A stretch of DNA of 52,372 nt from Nocardioides sp. TRM66260-LWL. Lineage in GTDB: Bacteria; Actinomycetota; Actinomycetes; Propionibacteriales; Nocardioidaceae. The notes beneath the pieces are model-generated. The model was not told where the DNA came from and searched no databases. It worked only from the letters and a program-made list of their open reading frames with translations. Location of the stretch: contig NZ_JAIQZK010000013.1 in the NCBI RefSeq assembly GCF_020075545.1, forward strand, positions 1 through 52,372, given 5' to 3'. Both the position numbers and the translations under genes were made by a program. This document shows, one piece after another, positions 7,717 through 16,108 of the stretch (positions within the stretch are counted from its first letter, which is position 1; the number at the start of each line of letters is the position of its first letter).

Positions 7717-9783
7717 ATGCCACAGCACTACCCATTTTCAGCCGTCCTTGGTTGCGAGACCGACGCCCTGGACGACATGGGCCTCGCGCTCGTCCTCACG
7801 ACGATCTCGCCGGAGATCGGTGGCGTGCTCGTGCGGGGCGAGAAGGGCACCGCGAAGTCGACAACGGTGCGGGCGCTGGCCGCCGTGCTGCCGCCCATCG
7901 AGGTGTATGCGGCCGACAGGTTCTCGGTGGACCCGGCCGACCCGGCTGCCACGTCGCCCGACGGTCCGTTCGGCACGGGCGCGGACACCGCCGTCCGCTC
8001 GGTGCGGCTCGTCGAACTACCGGTTGGCGCGACCGAGGACCGAGTCCTCGGCTCCCTCCACCTCGAGCGGGCGCTGTCACACGGCAAGGTGGAGTACGAG
8101 CCCGGGCTGCTCGCGAGAGCCCACCGCGGCATCCTCTACGTCGACGAGGTCAACCTGCTGCACGACCACTTGGTCGACCTGCTCCTCGATGCCGCGGCAA
8201 TGGGTCAGGTGACCGTCGAGCGCGACGGCGTCTCGGTCGAGCACGCGGCCCGGTTCGTGCTGATCGGCACGATGAACCCCGAGGAGGGGGAGCTGCGCCC
8301 GCAGCTGCTCGACCGCTTCGGGCTCACCGTCGAGGTCGCCGCGCCGCGGGAGCCTGCGCTGCGCGCCGAGGTCGTGCGCCGGCGGATGGCCTACGACGCC
8401 GATCCGGTCGCGTTCGCCGCGCGCTACCGCGACGCCGACCGCGCCCTAACCGAGCGCGTTGAGTCCGCCCGCGAGCGTCTCGCCAAGGTACGGCTCACCG
8501 AGTCTGCGCTCATGAAGATCGCCGAAGTCTGTGCCACGTTCGAGGTCGACGGGCTTCGCGCCGACATCGTCACCGCCCGCACCGCGGTCGCCCACGCCGC
8601 CTGGGAGGGCCGCGATGAGGTCACCCGCGCCGACATCCGACGCGCCGCACTGCTGGCGCTGCCGCACCGGCGCCGCCGCAACCCCTTCGATGCTCCCGGT
8701 CTCGACGAGGACCTGCTCGACCAGGTCCTGGGCGACGACGAGCTACCGCCCGAGCCGCCGGAGGGTCCGGCCCCCGATGAGCCGCAGGGCCCACCCGAGG
8801 ACGACACACCAGATCAGGCGCAGGCTGACGGACCGCGGGACGAGGCCGGTGAGGGCGACAGTGATCAGGCATCGACCGACGACACTCTGGCGGAGACTCC
8901 GGCCGAGTCTGACGGCGAGCAGCCGATGACGCCTCCCGCAGGCACCGAGGCCGGTTCGACGGTTCGTGCCACCGCGCCGTACCGACCGCGACTGCTGAAG
9001 GTGCAGGGGCTCGGCGAGGGCGCGGCCGGACGACGCAGCCGAGCCCTCGCGAGCACCGGTCGCCGCGTCGGCGCCCGGCTGCCGGACGGACCCACCGGCT
9101 CGCTCCACCTGGTGGAGACCCTGCTGGCGGCCGCTGGCAAGCAGTCCTCGCGCGGCCGCACGACCGGACGCGTGGAGCTGCGCAACGAGGACCTCCGGGT
9201 CGCCGTGCGGGAGGGTCGGGAGGCCAATCTTGTGCTCTTCTGCGTTGACGCCTCCGGCTCTATGGCCGCGCGTAAGCGGATGTCCCAGGTGAAGACCGCG
9301 ATCCTCTCGCTGCTGCTCGACGCCTACCGCCGCCGTGACAAGGTCGGCCTGGTCACCTTCCGAGGCGCCGAGGCGACGGTCGCGCTGCCGCCCACACGCT
9401 CCGTCGACATCGCTGCAGCGCGGCTCGACGAAGTTCCGGCAGGGGGACGTACGCCGCTGGCCGAAGGGCTGCTCGAAGCCGCTCGCGTGCTGACCCGCGA
9501 GCGAATGCGCGATCCACGGCTGCGACCACTCCTGGTCCTGGTCACGGACGGTCGCGCGACGGGCGGAAAGGACGCTGTCGCGCGGTCACAGCAGGCTGCG
9601 GAGTACGTCGCCGGGCTCGGCGTGACGACGGTCGTCATCGATGGCGAGAGCGGCCCCCTGCGTCTTGGCCTCGCACTGCGACTCGCCGAGCTGCTGCGTG
9701 CCGAACACCTCCCCGTGGCCGAGGTCAGTGCTGAGGCGCTGGCCGGCACGGTCCGATCCCGCACGCAGAAGGGAGCGGCCTGA
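7717..9783 (+). CDS. Cobaltochelatase AAA+/vWA subunit (ChlI-ChlD-like fusion)
   Basis: The 688-aa protein is an AAA+ ATPase fused to a von Willebrand A domain, like magnesium-chelatase subunits I and D in one chain. Walker A is GEKGTAKST near residue 40 and Walker B is LYVDEVNLL near 140. An acidic, proline-rich linker covers roughly residues 335-425. The vWA MIDAS motif DASGSM lies near 511, with TDGRATGG near 611. With CobN encoded in the same cluster and no Pseudomonas-type CobS/CobT chelatase subunits, it most likely powers cobalt insertion into hydrogenobyrinate a,c-diamide. A magnesium-chelatase role is unlikely because no bacteriochlorophyll genes are present. Confidence 0.9.
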   Translation: MPQHYPFSAVLGCETDALDDMGLALVLTTISPEIGGVLVRGEKGTAKSTTVRALAAVLPPIEVYAADRFSVDPADPAATSPDGPFGTGADTAVRSVRLVELPVGATEDRVLGSLHLERALSHGKVEYEPGLLARAHRGILYVDEVNLLHDHLVDLLLDAAAMGQVTVERDGVSVEHAARFVLIGTMNPEEGELRPQLLDRFGLTVEVAAPREPALRAEVVRRRMAYDADPVAFAARYRDADRALTERVESARERLAKVRLTESALMKIAEVCATFEVDGLRADIVTARTAVAHAAWEGRDEVTRADIRRAALLALPHRRRRNPFDAPGLDEDLLDQVLGDDELPPEPPEGPAPDEPQGPPEDDTPDQAQADGPRDEAGEGDSDQASTDDTLAETPAESDGEQPMTPPAGTEAGSTVRATAPYRPRLLKVQGLGEGAAGRRSRALASTGRRVGARLPDGPTGSLHLVETLLAAAGKQSSRGRTTGRVELRNEDLRVAVREGREANLVLFCVDASGSMAARKRMSQVKTAILSLLLDAYRRRDKVGLVTFRGAEATVALPPTRSVDIAAARLDEVPAGGRTPLAEGLLEAARVLTRERMRDPRLRPLLVLVTDGRATGGKDAVARSQQAAEYVAGLGVTTVVIDGESGPLRLGLALRLAELLRAEHLPVAEVSAEALAGTVRSRTQKGAA

Positions 9784-10397
9784 TGCCCCAGGGCAAGCCC
9801 GCCGTCGTCCCCGACGACGGCCTGACGACGAAGCAGCGTCGCAACCGACCTCTGCTCGTGGTGCACACCGGCGACGGCAAGGGGAAGTCCACCGCCGCCT
9901 TCGGGCTCGCGCTCCGCGGGTGGAACCAGGGCTGGAAGATCGGTGTCTTCCAGTTCGTGAAGTCGGCCAAATGGCGCATCGGCGAGCAGACCGTTCTGGA
10001 GCGACTGGGCCGGCTGCACGAGGAGACGGGCGAGGGCGGCCCGGTCGAGTGGCACAAGATGGGTTCCGGCTGGTCGTGGACCCGAAAGCAGGGTGACGCC
10101 GAAGACCACGAGACCGCGGCTCTGCAGGGATGGCAGGAGATCAAGCGCCGCCTGGCCGACGAGAGCCACGACCTGCTGATCCTCGACGAGTTCACCTACC
10201 CGATGAAGTGGGGCTGGGTGGACGTCCAGGACGTTGTAGAGACGCTGACCAACCGCCCGGGCTTCCAGCACGTGATCATCACGGGCCGCAATGCCGATCC
10301 CCGACTCGTCGAGGCTGCCGACCTAGTCACGGAGATGAGCAAGGTCAAGCATCCGATGGACGTCGGCCAGAAGGGCCAGAGGGGCATCGAGTGGTAG
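9783..10397 (+). CDS. cobO: Corrinoid adenosyltransferase (CobO/CobA type)
   Basis: The 204-aa P-loop protein transfers the 5'-deoxyadenosyl group of ATP to the reduced cobalt of corrinoids. HTGDGKGKSTAAFGLALRG near residues 30-48 is the characteristic N-terminal P-loop; WHKMGSGWSWT and LLILDEFTYPMKWGWV follow. Length and motifs fit the CobO family, not PduO or EutT. The ATG shares its A with the chelatase stop, and the stop lies within the start of cobBC, so the three are probably translationally coupled. Confidence 0.95.
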   Translation: MPQGKPAVVPDDGLTTKQRRNRPLLVVHTGDGKGKSTAAFGLALRGWNQGWKIGVFQFVKSAKWRIGEQTVLERLGRLHEETGEGGPVEWHKMGSGWSWTRKQGDAEDHETAALQGWQEIKRRLADESHDLLILDEFTYPMKWGWVDVQDVVETLTNRPGFQHVIITGRNADPRLVEAADLVTEMSKVKHPMDVGQKGQRGIEW

Positions 10398-12823
10398 CCC
10401 TGCCCCGGCTCGTCGTTGCAGCACCGTCGACCGGACAGGGGAAGACCACGATCGCCACCGGCCTGATGGCGGCACTGCGGATCGCCGGCCACGAGGTGAG
10501 CGGCCACAAGGTCGGTCCGGACTACATCGACCCCGGCTACCACGCCTTGGCGACCGGCCGCCCCGGCCGCAACCTCGACCCGCACCTCGTGGGCGAGGAG
10601 CGGCTCGTCCCGATGTTGCTGCACGGTGCGTCCGGCGCGGACATCGCGGTGATCGAGGGCGTCATGGGCCTGTACGACGGACGACTGGGCACCGACGGAT
10701 TCGCCTCCACCGCGCACGTCGCCACCCTCACCCGGACGCCAGTCGTGCTCGTGATCGACGTCGCCAAGCTGTCCCGCTCCGCGGGGGCGATCGCCCTCGG
10801 CATGGCGACGTTCGACGCCGGAGTCCGGGTGGCCGGTGTCGTCCTCAACCAGGCGGGATCGGACCGCAACACCGCCGAGATCATCGGCTCGCTCGAGCAA
10901 ACGGGCCTGCCGGTCCTTGGCGTGATGCCGCGCGACGTCCGGCTCTCCACACCCTCACGCCACCTGGGGCTCGTCCCCGCCGCCGAACGGGACGGTTCCA
11001 TCCGGATGATCGAACAGCTCGGGGAGCAGGTGGCCCGCCACCTGGACCTCGACGCGATCCTCGAGGTCGCCCGCTCGGCGCCGCATCTGGACGCCGAGTC
11101 GTGGAGCCCCGCACGAGAGGTGATGTCGGTCGGCGCCAGCGACCACCGGCCAGTCGTCGCGATGGCCGGCGGGCGCGCCTTCACGTTCCGCTACGCGGAG
11201 ACCGAAGAGCTCCTGACCGCTGCCGGCTGCGAGGTCGTCACCTTCGATCCGCTCGTCGATCCGGCCCTTCCGGCTGGCACGCAGGGCATCTACCTCGGCG
11301 GCGGGTTCCCCGAGGTGTACGCCGCCGAGCTCGCCGCCAACCGTGGTCTGCTGGACGATCTGCGTAGCGCCGTGGCAGCCGGGATCCCGACGGTCGCCGA
11401 GTGCGCCGGGTTGCTCTACCTGGCCGAGTCGCTCGACGGCGCACCCATGGCGGGCATCCTCCCGGCCACGGCTGCGATGGCAGGGCGGCTCGTGCTGCGT
11501 TACCCGGCTGCGGTCGCCGCGACCGACTCGCTCCTCACCAAGGCAGGGGAGGAGGTCACCGGCCATGAGTTCCACCGCACCCGTACCTCCCCGGCGGCCG
11601 GCGAGAGCGCGGCCTGGGCGATCGACGACGAACCAGTCGGCTATGCCAGCGGGAACCTCCACGCGTCGTACCTCCACGTCCATTGGGCCGGCCACCCTCA
11701 GCTCGCCCAGCGGTTCGCCGACGCCGTCTACGCCGCGCCGATGCACGTGGTCTCGCCCGCTCCGCCTGCGGTGCCCGTCACGCGACCCCGTGACCGTGTG
11801 GCCGACCCTTTGCGCCATCACGGCGACGTCGAGACGGGGGAGGGGCTCTTGGACTTCGCCGTCAACGTCTACGACGGCGGCCGGCCGGCCTGGTTGGAGC
11901 GCGCCCTGCGCGAGAGCCTCACCGCGGCGGCGGCGTACCCCGACGCCGAGCCGGCCCGCGCCGCGATCGCCCAGCGGCACGGCCGAGAGCTCGAGGAGGT
12001 CCTTCCGACCGCCGGCGCCGCGGAGGCGTTCACGTTGATCGCCCAGCTGCGCCCATGGCGGCGCCCCGTCGTCGTACACCCCCAGTTCACCGAGCCGCAT
12101 GCGGCGCTGGAGCAGGCCGGACACACCGTGACGACGGTCCTGTGCCGACCGGAGAATGGCTTCGCGCTCGACCCCGACGCGATCCCTGATGACGCCGACC
12201 TCGTCGTCATCGGCAATCCCACCAATCCGACCGGTGTCCTCCACCCCGCAGACCTGCTCCGCGGTCTGCGCCGGAGAGGTCGACTCGTCGTGGTCGACGA
12301 GGCGTTCATGGACGCGGTGCCCGGCGAGACCGGCTCCCTGGCCCGCGAGCGACTCAAGGGCCTGGTGGTCGTCCGGAGTCTCACCAAGCACTGGTCCATC
12401 CCGGGCATCCGAGCCGGCTACATCGTCGGCGATCGCACGCAGGTCCGTTGGTTGGCCGACCGGCAAACGCCTTGGTCCGTCTCGGCACCGGCCATCGCGG
12501 CAACGATCGCGTGCACCAGCCGGACAGCGACCCCCGAGGCCCGCGACCGCGCGGCCACGCTGGCGCGCTGGCGCGACTTCCTCGAAGGCGGTCTTCGCGG
12601 ACGCGGGATCGACTACGCGCCATCGGCGGCGCCCTTCGTCCTGGCGCGGCTGGGACGGGGCGCTCATGCGGCACTGAGGGAGCGCGGCGTCGCCGTACGC
12701 CGGGCCGACACGTTCCCGGGGCTCGACTCCACTTGGGTCCGCATCGCCGTGCGTCCAACGGGGATGACGAACCAGTTCTTCACCGCGCTCGACGCGGTCC
12801 GCCTTCTCCAGCCCACCTCGTGA
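10391..12823 (+). CDS. CobB-CobC fusion: hydrogenobyrinate a,c-diamide synthase plus CobC-type aminotransferase
   Basis: This 810-aa protein has two enzymes in one frame. Residues 1 to about 455 are CobB/CbiA: P-loop STGQGKTT near 13-20, VGPDYIDPGYH, VIEGVMGLYDG, and a glutamine-amidotransferase domain with nucleophile C338 in AECAGLLYL. From about residue 486 (LLDFAVNVYDGGRP) follows a PLP aminotransferase-fold domain of the CobC/CobD type, with IGNPTNPTGVLHP and the PLP lysine K666 in SLTKHWSIPGIRAGY. CobB amidates the a and c side chains; CobC-type proteins supply the aminopropanol arm. The start is GTG 10391, overlapping the cobO stop by 7 bases. I see no frameshift at the joint, so the fusion looks real. 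Confidence 0.9.
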   Translation: MVALPRLVVAAPSTGQGKTTIATGLMAALRIAGHEVSGHKVGPDYIDPGYHALATGRPGRNLDPHLVGEERLVPMLLHGASGADIAVIEGVMGLYDGRLGTDGFASTAHVATLTRTPVVLVIDVAKLSRSAGAIALGMATFDAGVRVAGVVLNQAGSDRNTAEIIGSLEQTGLPVLGVMPRDVRLSTPSRHLGLVPAAERDGSIRMIEQLGEQVARHLDLDAILEVARSAPHLDAESWSPAREVMSVGASDHRPVVAMAGGRAFTFRYAETEELLTAAGCEVVTFDPLVDPALPAGTQGIYLGGGFPEVYAAELAANRGLLDDLRSAVAAGIPTVAECAGLLYLAESLDGAPMAGILPATAAMAGRLVLRYPAAVAATDSLLTKAGEEVTGHEFHRTRTSPAAGESAAWAIDDEPVGYASGNLHASYLHVHWAGHPQLAQRFADAVYAAPMHVVSPAPPAVPVTRPRDRVADPLRHHGDVETGEGLLDFAVNVYDGGRPAWLERALRESLTAAAAYPDAEPARAAIAQRHGRELEEVLPTAGAAEAFTLIAQLRPWRRPVVVHPQFTEPHAALEQAGHTVTTVLCRPENGFALDPDAIPDDADLVVIGNPTNPTGVLHPADLLRGLRRRGRLVVVDEAFMDAVPGETGSLARERLKGLVVVRSLTKHWSIPGIRAGYIVGDRTQVRWLADRQTPWSVSAPAIAATIACTSRTATPEARDRAATLARWRDFLEGGLRGRGIDYAPSAAPFVLARLGRGAHAALRERGVAVRRADTFPGLDSTWVRIAVRPTGMTNQFFTALDAVRLLQPTS

Positions 12824-12831
12824 GGTCCGCC

Positions 12832-13872
12832 ATGCCCTACGTCTCCGCCCCGTCCGACATCGCCCGCGATCATGCGGCCAAGCGCTTGGCCGCGCTGGCC
12901 ACCCCGCCCGGTGCCCTCGGCCGCCTCGGCGAGCTGGGCATCTGGCTCGCGTCCTGCCAGGGCCATGTACCTCCGAAACCGGTGAATGACGTCCGGCTGG
13001 TCATCTTTGCCGGCGACCATGGCGTCGCCTCGCACGGTGTCTCCGCGTTCCCGCCCGCGATCACCGGTGCGATGGTCCGCACCTTCCTAGCCGGCAAGGC
13101 GGCTGTGAATGCCTTGGCAGCCACCCACGGCGTCGCGGTCCGCGTGCTAGACCTCGGTGTCGACGACGACTTCGCCGATCTCGACGAGGCGACTCGCGCG
13201 GCGCTGACCGTCCACAAAGTCCGTCGGTCCAGCGGCGCCATTCATCTCGAGGACGCGCTCACGCCGGAGCAGACCCGGCAGGCCCTCGACGCAGGGGCGG
13301 CGATCGCGCGCGAGGAGATCCGGGCCGGTGCTCAGCTGCTCCTCGGCGGAGACATGGGCATCGGCAACACCACCCCCGCCGCGGCCCTGGTCGCCGCCGG
13401 CCTCGGGCTTCCCGCAGCCGAGGTGGTCGGGCGCGGCACGGGGATCGACGATGTCGCGCTTGCGCACAAGACCGAGGTGATCGACATCGCCCTCCGGCGT
13501 GCCGGCACCCGGGCCGGCGACCCGGTCGAGACACTGACAGCCTTGGGAAGCGCAGACCTGGCCGCCACCACCGGCTACCTCCTTGCCGCAGCCCAGGACG
13601 GCGTACCGGTGCTGCTCGACGGACTCATGAGCGTGGCCTGTGCCCTCACCGCCGACCGGATCGAGCCCGGCGCCGCCGCCTGGTACGCCGCCGGGCACCG
13701 CTCCACCGAGCCTGCCCAGTCCCTCGCGCTCGCCAAGATGGGCCGAGAACCGCTGCTCGACCTCGGCATGCGGCTGGGGGAGGGGTCAGGTGCTGTCGCG
13801 GCCGTTCCGGTGGTCCGCAGCGCCTCCGCCGTGCTCCGCGAGGTGGCGTTGCTGTCCGAGCTACGGGCGTGA
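12832..13872 (+). CDS. cobT: Nicotinate-nucleotide:dimethylbenzimidazole phosphoribosyltransferase
   Basis: The 346-aa protein activates DMB to alpha-ribazole phosphate for the lower loop. Family segments are TPPGALGRLGELGIWLA, VIFAGDHGVASHGVSAFPP, LLGGDMGIGNTTPAAA and GEGSGAVAAVPVV near the C-terminus with the active-site glutamate. Length is normal. GAGG sits shortly before the ATG. It lies 8 bases after the cobBC stop and overlaps the cobS start. Together with bluB and cobS it completes nucleotide-loop assembly. Confidence 0.95.
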   Translation: MPYVSAPSDIARDHAAKRLAALATPPGALGRLGELGIWLASCQGHVPPKPVNDVRLVIFAGDHGVASHGVSAFPPAITGAMVRTFLAGKAAVNALAATHGVAVRVLDLGVDDDFADLDEATRAALTVHKVRRSSGAIHLEDALTPEQTRQALDAGAAIAREEIRAGAQLLLGGDMGIGNTTPAAALVAAGLGLPAAEVVGRGTGIDDVALAHKTEVIDIALRRAGTRAGDPVETLTALGSADLAATTGYLLAAAQDGVPVLLDGLMSVACALTADRIEPGAAAWYAAGHRSTEPAQSLALAKMGREPLLDLGMRLGEGSGAVAAVPVVRSASAVLREVALLSELRA

Positions 13873-14639
13873 TGCTGCTCGACGCGTGGCGGCTGGCCCT
13901 CGGCACACTCACCGCTATCCCCGTCGCCCCACCGGCCCTCGTCGACCGACGCCGGGCCGGCATGGCCATGGTGCTCGCACCGCTGGCAGTCCTGCCGCTC
14001 GCGGTGGCGGTGACTCTGGTGGCCCTGGCCGGGCATGGCCTCGACCTGCCGATCCCCGTGGCGGCTCTGCTGGCGCTGGGCGCAACCATCCTCGGCAACC
14101 GCGCCTTCCACCTCGACGGGCTCTCCGACACCGTCGACGGCATGGCGGCCTCCTACGACCGCGAGCGGTCATTGGCGGTGATGAAGAGCGGCACGTCGGG
14201 TCCGGCCGGCGTCGTGGCGGTGGTCCTGGTCCTCGGCCTGCAGGCCACAGGCCTGGTCGCAGTATTGGCCTCACCGCACCCTGTGCGCGCCGCCGTCCTC
14301 GCCGGCTGCGCGCTCTGCGTCTCCCGCGCCGCGCTCGCCACCTGCTGCGCCCGGGACGTGCCGTCCGCACGACCCGGGGGACTCGGCGACACCTACACCG
14401 GCACCGTGGCCCGGCCGGTCGTCGTGCTCATGTGGCTGACGTGCGCCGCCGTTCTCTCGCTCGCCGGCGCTTGGTCCGGACTCGCCTGGTGGCGCGGAGC
14501 GCTGGCCAGCGCGATGGCACTCGCCGTGGTCGCCGTCGTCGTCGCGCGAGCGGTGCGGCGGCTCGGCGGCGTCACCGGCGACGTCTTCGGCGCCGCGATC
14601 GAGCTGGCGCTCGCCGCCCTGCTGGTGGCCCTCTCGTGA
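13872..14639 (+). CDS. cobS: Adenosylcobinamide-GDP ribazoletransferase (cobalamin synthase)
   Basis: The 255-aa integral membrane protein joins AdoCbi-GDP with alpha-ribazole phosphate. It has several hydrophobic segments and the signature NRAFHLDGLSDTVDGMAAS, followed by MKSGTSGPAGVVAVVL. ATG 13872 overlaps the cobT stop; a GTG one codon upstream is also possible. The last bases overlap the cbiB start (GTGA). Confidence 0.94.
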   Translation: MLLDAWRLALGTLTAIPVAPPALVDRRRAGMAMVLAPLAVLPLAVAVTLVALAGHGLDLPIPVAALLALGATILGNRAFHLDGLSDTVDGMAASYDRERSLAVMKSGTSGPAGVVAVVLVLGLQATGLVAVLASPHPVRAAVLAGCALCVSRAALATCCARDVPSARPGGLGDTYTGTVARPVVVLMWLTCAAVLSLAGAWSGLAWWRGALASAMALAVVAVVVARAVRRLGGVTGDVFGAAIELALAALLVALS

Positions 14640-15592
14640 GCGCCCGAGCCGTCGGTCTTCTGCTCGGGTTCGCCGCGGACCGCGTGCTCGGAGACCCGCA
14701 GCATCTCCATCCCGTTGCCGGCTTCGGCAACGCGGCCGCGGCGCTGGAGCGTCGGCTGTACGCCGACTCGCGGCCGCGGGGTGCGGCACACACGGCGGCA
14801 CTCGTCGGGGCGGCGATCGTGGTGGGAGTCGTAGCGGAGCGGGCAGCGCGGAACCCCGTCGCCCAGGCGGTGGCCACCGCCGTGGTGGCCTGGACGGTGC
14901 TCGGTGGGCGCTCGCTGGAGCGCGAGGCACTCGCGGTCGACGCGCTCCTGAGAGCAGGCGACCTCCCGGCCGCCCGTGAACGCCTCACCCATCTGGTGGG
15001 CCGCGACACCTCGGCGCTGGAGGAGTCGGAGGTTGCGCGCGCGGTCGTGGAGTCCGTCGCGGAGAACACCTCGGACGCCGTCGTTGCACCGCTGCTGTGG
15101 GGAGCCGTGGCCGGGATGCCCGGGCTGCTCGGCTACCGGGCGGCCAACACCCTCGACGCGATGGTCGGCCACCACAACGACCGCTATGAGCGGTTCGGCT
15201 GGGCCGCCGCCCGCTTCGACGATCTGGTGAACCTGCCCGGCTCGCGGATCGCCGGTGCCGCCACGCTCCTTGCCTCGCCAGGAACGGCGCGGTCCGCCGC
15301 CAAGGCATGGCGCCGTGACGCCGCCGCCCATCCCAGCCCCAACGCCGGAGTCGTCGAGGCCACTTTCGCCGGCGCTCTCGGCATCCGGCTGGGCGGCACG
15401 AACCGCTACTACGGCAGCCGGCTCGAGCACCGTTCCGTCATGGGCGACGGGCGCGCCGTACGACCCGAGGACATCGGTCGGGCCGCCCGACTCGCACGCA
15501 GGGTTGGCATCATCGGTGCGGTCGTGTCGGCATCCGGCGCGTTGCTCGTGGCTCGGCGCACAGCGGGCCGGCGTGCGATAGCATCCGGCTAA
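14636..15592 (+). CDS. cbiB: Adenosylcobinamide-phosphate synthase (CbiB/CobD)
   Basis: The 318-aa membrane protein attaches the aminopropanol (phosphate) arm to adenosylcobyric acid. Recognisable motifs are DRVLGDPQHLHPVAGFG, VVESVAENTSDAVVAPLLW, RAANTLDAMVGHHNDRYERFGW and HPSPNAGVVEATFAGAL. It is called CobD in Pseudomonas-style naming and CbiB in Salmonella-style naming. The final codons run into the third cobalamin riboswitch, so the operon seems to be re-regulated at this point. Confidence 0.95.
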   Translation: MSARAVGLLLGFAADRVLGDPQHLHPVAGFGNAAAALERRLYADSRPRGAAHTAALVGAAIVVGVVAERAARNPVAQAVATAVVAWTVLGGRSLEREALAVDALLRAGDLPAARERLTHLVGRDTSALEESEVARAVVESVAENTSDAVVAPLLWGAVAGMPGLLGYRAANTLDAMVGHHNDRYERFGWAAARFDDLVNLPGSRIAGAATLLASPGTARSAAKAWRRDAAAHPSPNAGVVEATFAGALGIRLGGTNRYYGSRLEHRSVMGDGRAVRPEDIGRAARLARRVGIIGAVVSASGALLVARRTAGRRAIASG

Positions 15593-15690
15593 CGGGCACG
15601 AGGAAGCCGGTGAGAATCCGGCACAGTCGCGCTACTGTGACATCGCCTCCGGGCGGTGGAGTCAGACCCGAGTGTCCGTATCCATCCCAT
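15580..15690 (+). ncRNA. Cobalamin riboswitch upstream of cbtB
   Basis: GAGGAAGCCGGTGAGAATCC near 15599, then GGCACAGTCGCGCTACTGTGA and GGAGTCAGACCCGAGTGTCC around 15657-15677, form a compact cobalamin aptamer. CGGGCAC near 15593 can pair with GTGTCCG near 15672. The 5' part overlaps the end of cbiB. A good ribosome-binding site (GAGGAGG) and the cbtB ATG follow. It should shut off cobalt uptake when B12 is plentiful. Confidence 0.86.
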
Positions 15691-15724
15691 CGAACAGGGA
15701 CGCACGTATCCCTGAGGAGGACAC

Positions 15725-15943
15725 ATGTCGCAGGTCTCTGCGGTGCCGGTCGCCGGCGCACCTTCCGTTCCCACCATCCCGTTCGGCCAGCTGGCGCCAT
15801 GGGCGCTGTTCTTCGGTCTCCTCGGGACGCTGGTGCTCTTCTTCGTCAGCACCGACCAGGGTGCCGTCTCCCTCTTGGCCGGCACGGCCATCCACGAGTG
15901 GGTCCACGACGGACGCCACCTCCTCGGCTACCCCTGCCACTGA
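15725..15943 (+). CDS. cbtB: CbtB-type cobalt transporter small subunit
   Basis: The 72-aa protein has one transmembrane helix (about residues 25-42, LAPWALFFGLLGTLVLFFV) and the family's C-terminal metal-ligand motif HEWVHDGRHLLGYPCH. CbtA and CbtB are predicted cobalt transporters found behind B12 riboswitches in many bacteria. A strong GAGGAGG ribosome-binding site lies 6 bases before the ATG. The gene belongs with cbtA, though a 165-bp gap with a large palindrome separates them. Confidence 0.92.
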   Translation: MSQVSAVPVAGAPSVPTIPFGQLAPWALFFGLLGTLVLFFVSTDQGAVSLLAGTAIHEWVHDGRHLLGYPCH

Positions 15944-16060
15944 GCCTGATTCCGGCCCGGATCCAGGCCTGAGCCCGGGATCCCGGCCGAGCTCTGAGCG
16001 CTCTTCGGCGCGATAGCGACCCCGAACAAGCGCGGCGGGGCTGTTGACGACACTTCTCGC

Positions 16061-16086
16061 GCGCGGCGCCGACGTCGGCGCCGCGC
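16061..16086. repeat. 26-bp perfect palindrome between cbtB and cbtA
   Basis: Bases 16061-16073 are the exact inverted complement of 16074-16086, centred on GACGTC. In mRNA the palindrome would fold into a very stable GC hairpin ending 22 bases before the cbtA ATG. It could attenuate transcription, protect the upstream mRNA or bind a dimeric protein. Smaller palindromes (for example CCGGGATCCCGG near 15977) lie in the same gap. Confidence 0.7.
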
Positions 16087-16108
16087 TGCTTCCTGAACGG
16101 AAACCAGC

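Noticed and set aside
7717..9783. Magnesium chelatase for bacteriochlorophyll
   Set aside because: The fused ChlI/ChlD-like protein sits behind a cobalamin riboswitch with CobN encoded in the same cluster and no photosynthesis genes, so cobaltochelatase is the better call.
10955..12667. A 570-codon minus-strand frame opposite cobBC
   Set aside because: It lacks domains and is rich in Arg, Gly and Val; the plus-strand frame carries all expected CobB and CobC motifs.
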